A stretch of DNA of 6,216 nt from Deltaproteobacteria bacterium (lineage in GTDB: Bacteria; Desulfobacterota; Desulfobacteria; Desulfobacterales; Desulfobacteraceae). The notes under the pieces are model-generated. The model did not search any database. It had not been told where the DNA came from and was given only the letters and a program-made list of their open reading frames with translations. Where the stretch lies: NCBI GenBank assembly GCA_019314105.1, contig JAFCZY010000256.1, forward strand, positions 1 through 6,216, given 5' to 3'. Numbering within the stretch: position 1 is the stretch's first letter; every line of letters begins with the position of its first letter. Positions 5,900 through 6,216 of this stretch are shown one piece after another. The position numbers and the translations under genes are program-made.

Positions 5900-6216
5900 A
5901 AGGGGATGCACTTCATCCACTCTTTTACATGGGTTAAGGCAGAAAAATCAACTGCTTTAATTCTTTTATTCAAAGCCTCTACGAGCTTATTTTTCCCCTC
6001 TTGAGCCTGTCGATTTTTTTTCTTCAAAAATTTTTTATTTGAATCTATAGTAGTGATCTTGCCTGATTCTGTGTTTCCAATAATATTATGGTTAAGGTCA
6101 ACCGCTATTACAAAATCAGCGCCCATCTCCTTCACCACACTTACCGGGACAGGGTTGACCAGCCCGCCGTCAACAAGAAGCGTACCATTTTTTTTAACCG
6201 GTGTAAATATTCCGGG
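5896..6216 (-). CDS. Patatin-like phospholipase (RssA/NTE type), 5' part outside the window, C-terminus short
   Basis: The visible 106 residues enter from the right edge. Residues 13-36 read LLVDGGLVNPVPVSV then VKEMGADFV, the catalytic-Asp block (Asp16 of a DGG motif) of bacterial patatin-like serine hydrolases, followed by IAVDLN. The GxSxG nucleophile lies beyond the window. These enzymes hydrolyse acyl esters of phospholipids or lysophospholipids; the substrate here cannot be told. After AVDLN the protein has only about 65 residues, polar and Lys-rich, ending ...VKEWMKCIPF. In RssA-type relatives such as E. coli RssA, this region continues with a helix, a 'DILIQP' strand and a 'DFHRA' helix, about 75-80 residues more. 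None of that is present, since the DNA beyond is purN on the other strand. The gene may therefore be a truncated remnant. Confidence 0.85.
   Translation of the reverse strand, partial: PGIFTPVKKNGTLLVDGGLVNPVPVSVVKEMGADFVIAVDLNHNIIGNTESGKITTIDSNKKFLKKKNRQAQEGKNKLVEALNKRIKAVDFSALTHVKEWMKCIPF

Noticed and set aside
5904..5918. Hairpin GGATG-CACTT-CATCC between purN and the patatin-like gene as a terminator
   Set aside because: The stem has only five base pairs and, on the minus strand, is followed by CC and four T's. This is too weak to call a rho-independent terminator, and it lies inside the patatin-like coding end.
5495..5920. A minus-strand open frame antisense to purN
   Set aside because: It lies opposite the catalytic core of purN, and its apparent start is within the end of the patatin-like gene in another frame.

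Overview
The window looks like chromosomal housekeeping DNA from an anaerobic deltaproteobacterium of the Desulfobacterota, probably near the Desulfobacteraceae. This rests on the style of the NAD kinase and PurN proteins, the moderately low GC content and the presence of a cysteine-rich ferredoxin-like protein. It is an inference from family resemblance, not a database match. I see no tRNA, rRNA, CRISPR array, transposase or phage gene.

Layout, left to right. An open frame on the + strand (1-84) may be the tail of a convergent gene. NAD kinase (nadK) runs on the minus strand and is complete. A 163-bp divergent intergenic region separates it from a 430-residue + strand iron-sulfur protein, which has a winged-helix-like N-terminus, two unusual cysteine clusters and a classical 2[4Fe-4S] ferredoxin domain. 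Converging on it with a 14-bp gap is polA (DNA polymerase I) on the minus strand. A 93-bp divergent region holding a perfect inverted repeat then leads into a + strand pair: a 72-residue cysteine-rich, probably zinc-binding protein and purN (GAR transformylase), 21 bp apart and probably co-transcribed. The stop of purN overlaps the stop of a convergent patatin-like phospholipase gene that runs off the right edge.

Two places look damaged. First, polA is broken. The frame that encodes the 5' nuclease, the 3'-5' exonuclease and the first half of the polymerase domain ends in a stop just after palm motif A. The rest of the polymerase domain resumes in another frame, and about 60 residues carrying the whole O-helix (dNTP-binding) motif are absent. 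Second, the patatin-like gene ends about 75-80 residues earlier than its family, exactly where it meets a slightly short purN, which suggests another small deletion. Either the locus has suffered real deletions or the assembly has collapsed small segments. Read mapping would decide.

The genes do not form one pathway. They cover NADP supply, an electron-transfer or redox-sensing protein, DNA repair, purine synthesis and lipid hydrolysis. The most distinctive item is the 72-residue protein, in which five CxxC pairs recur exactly every 10 residues.
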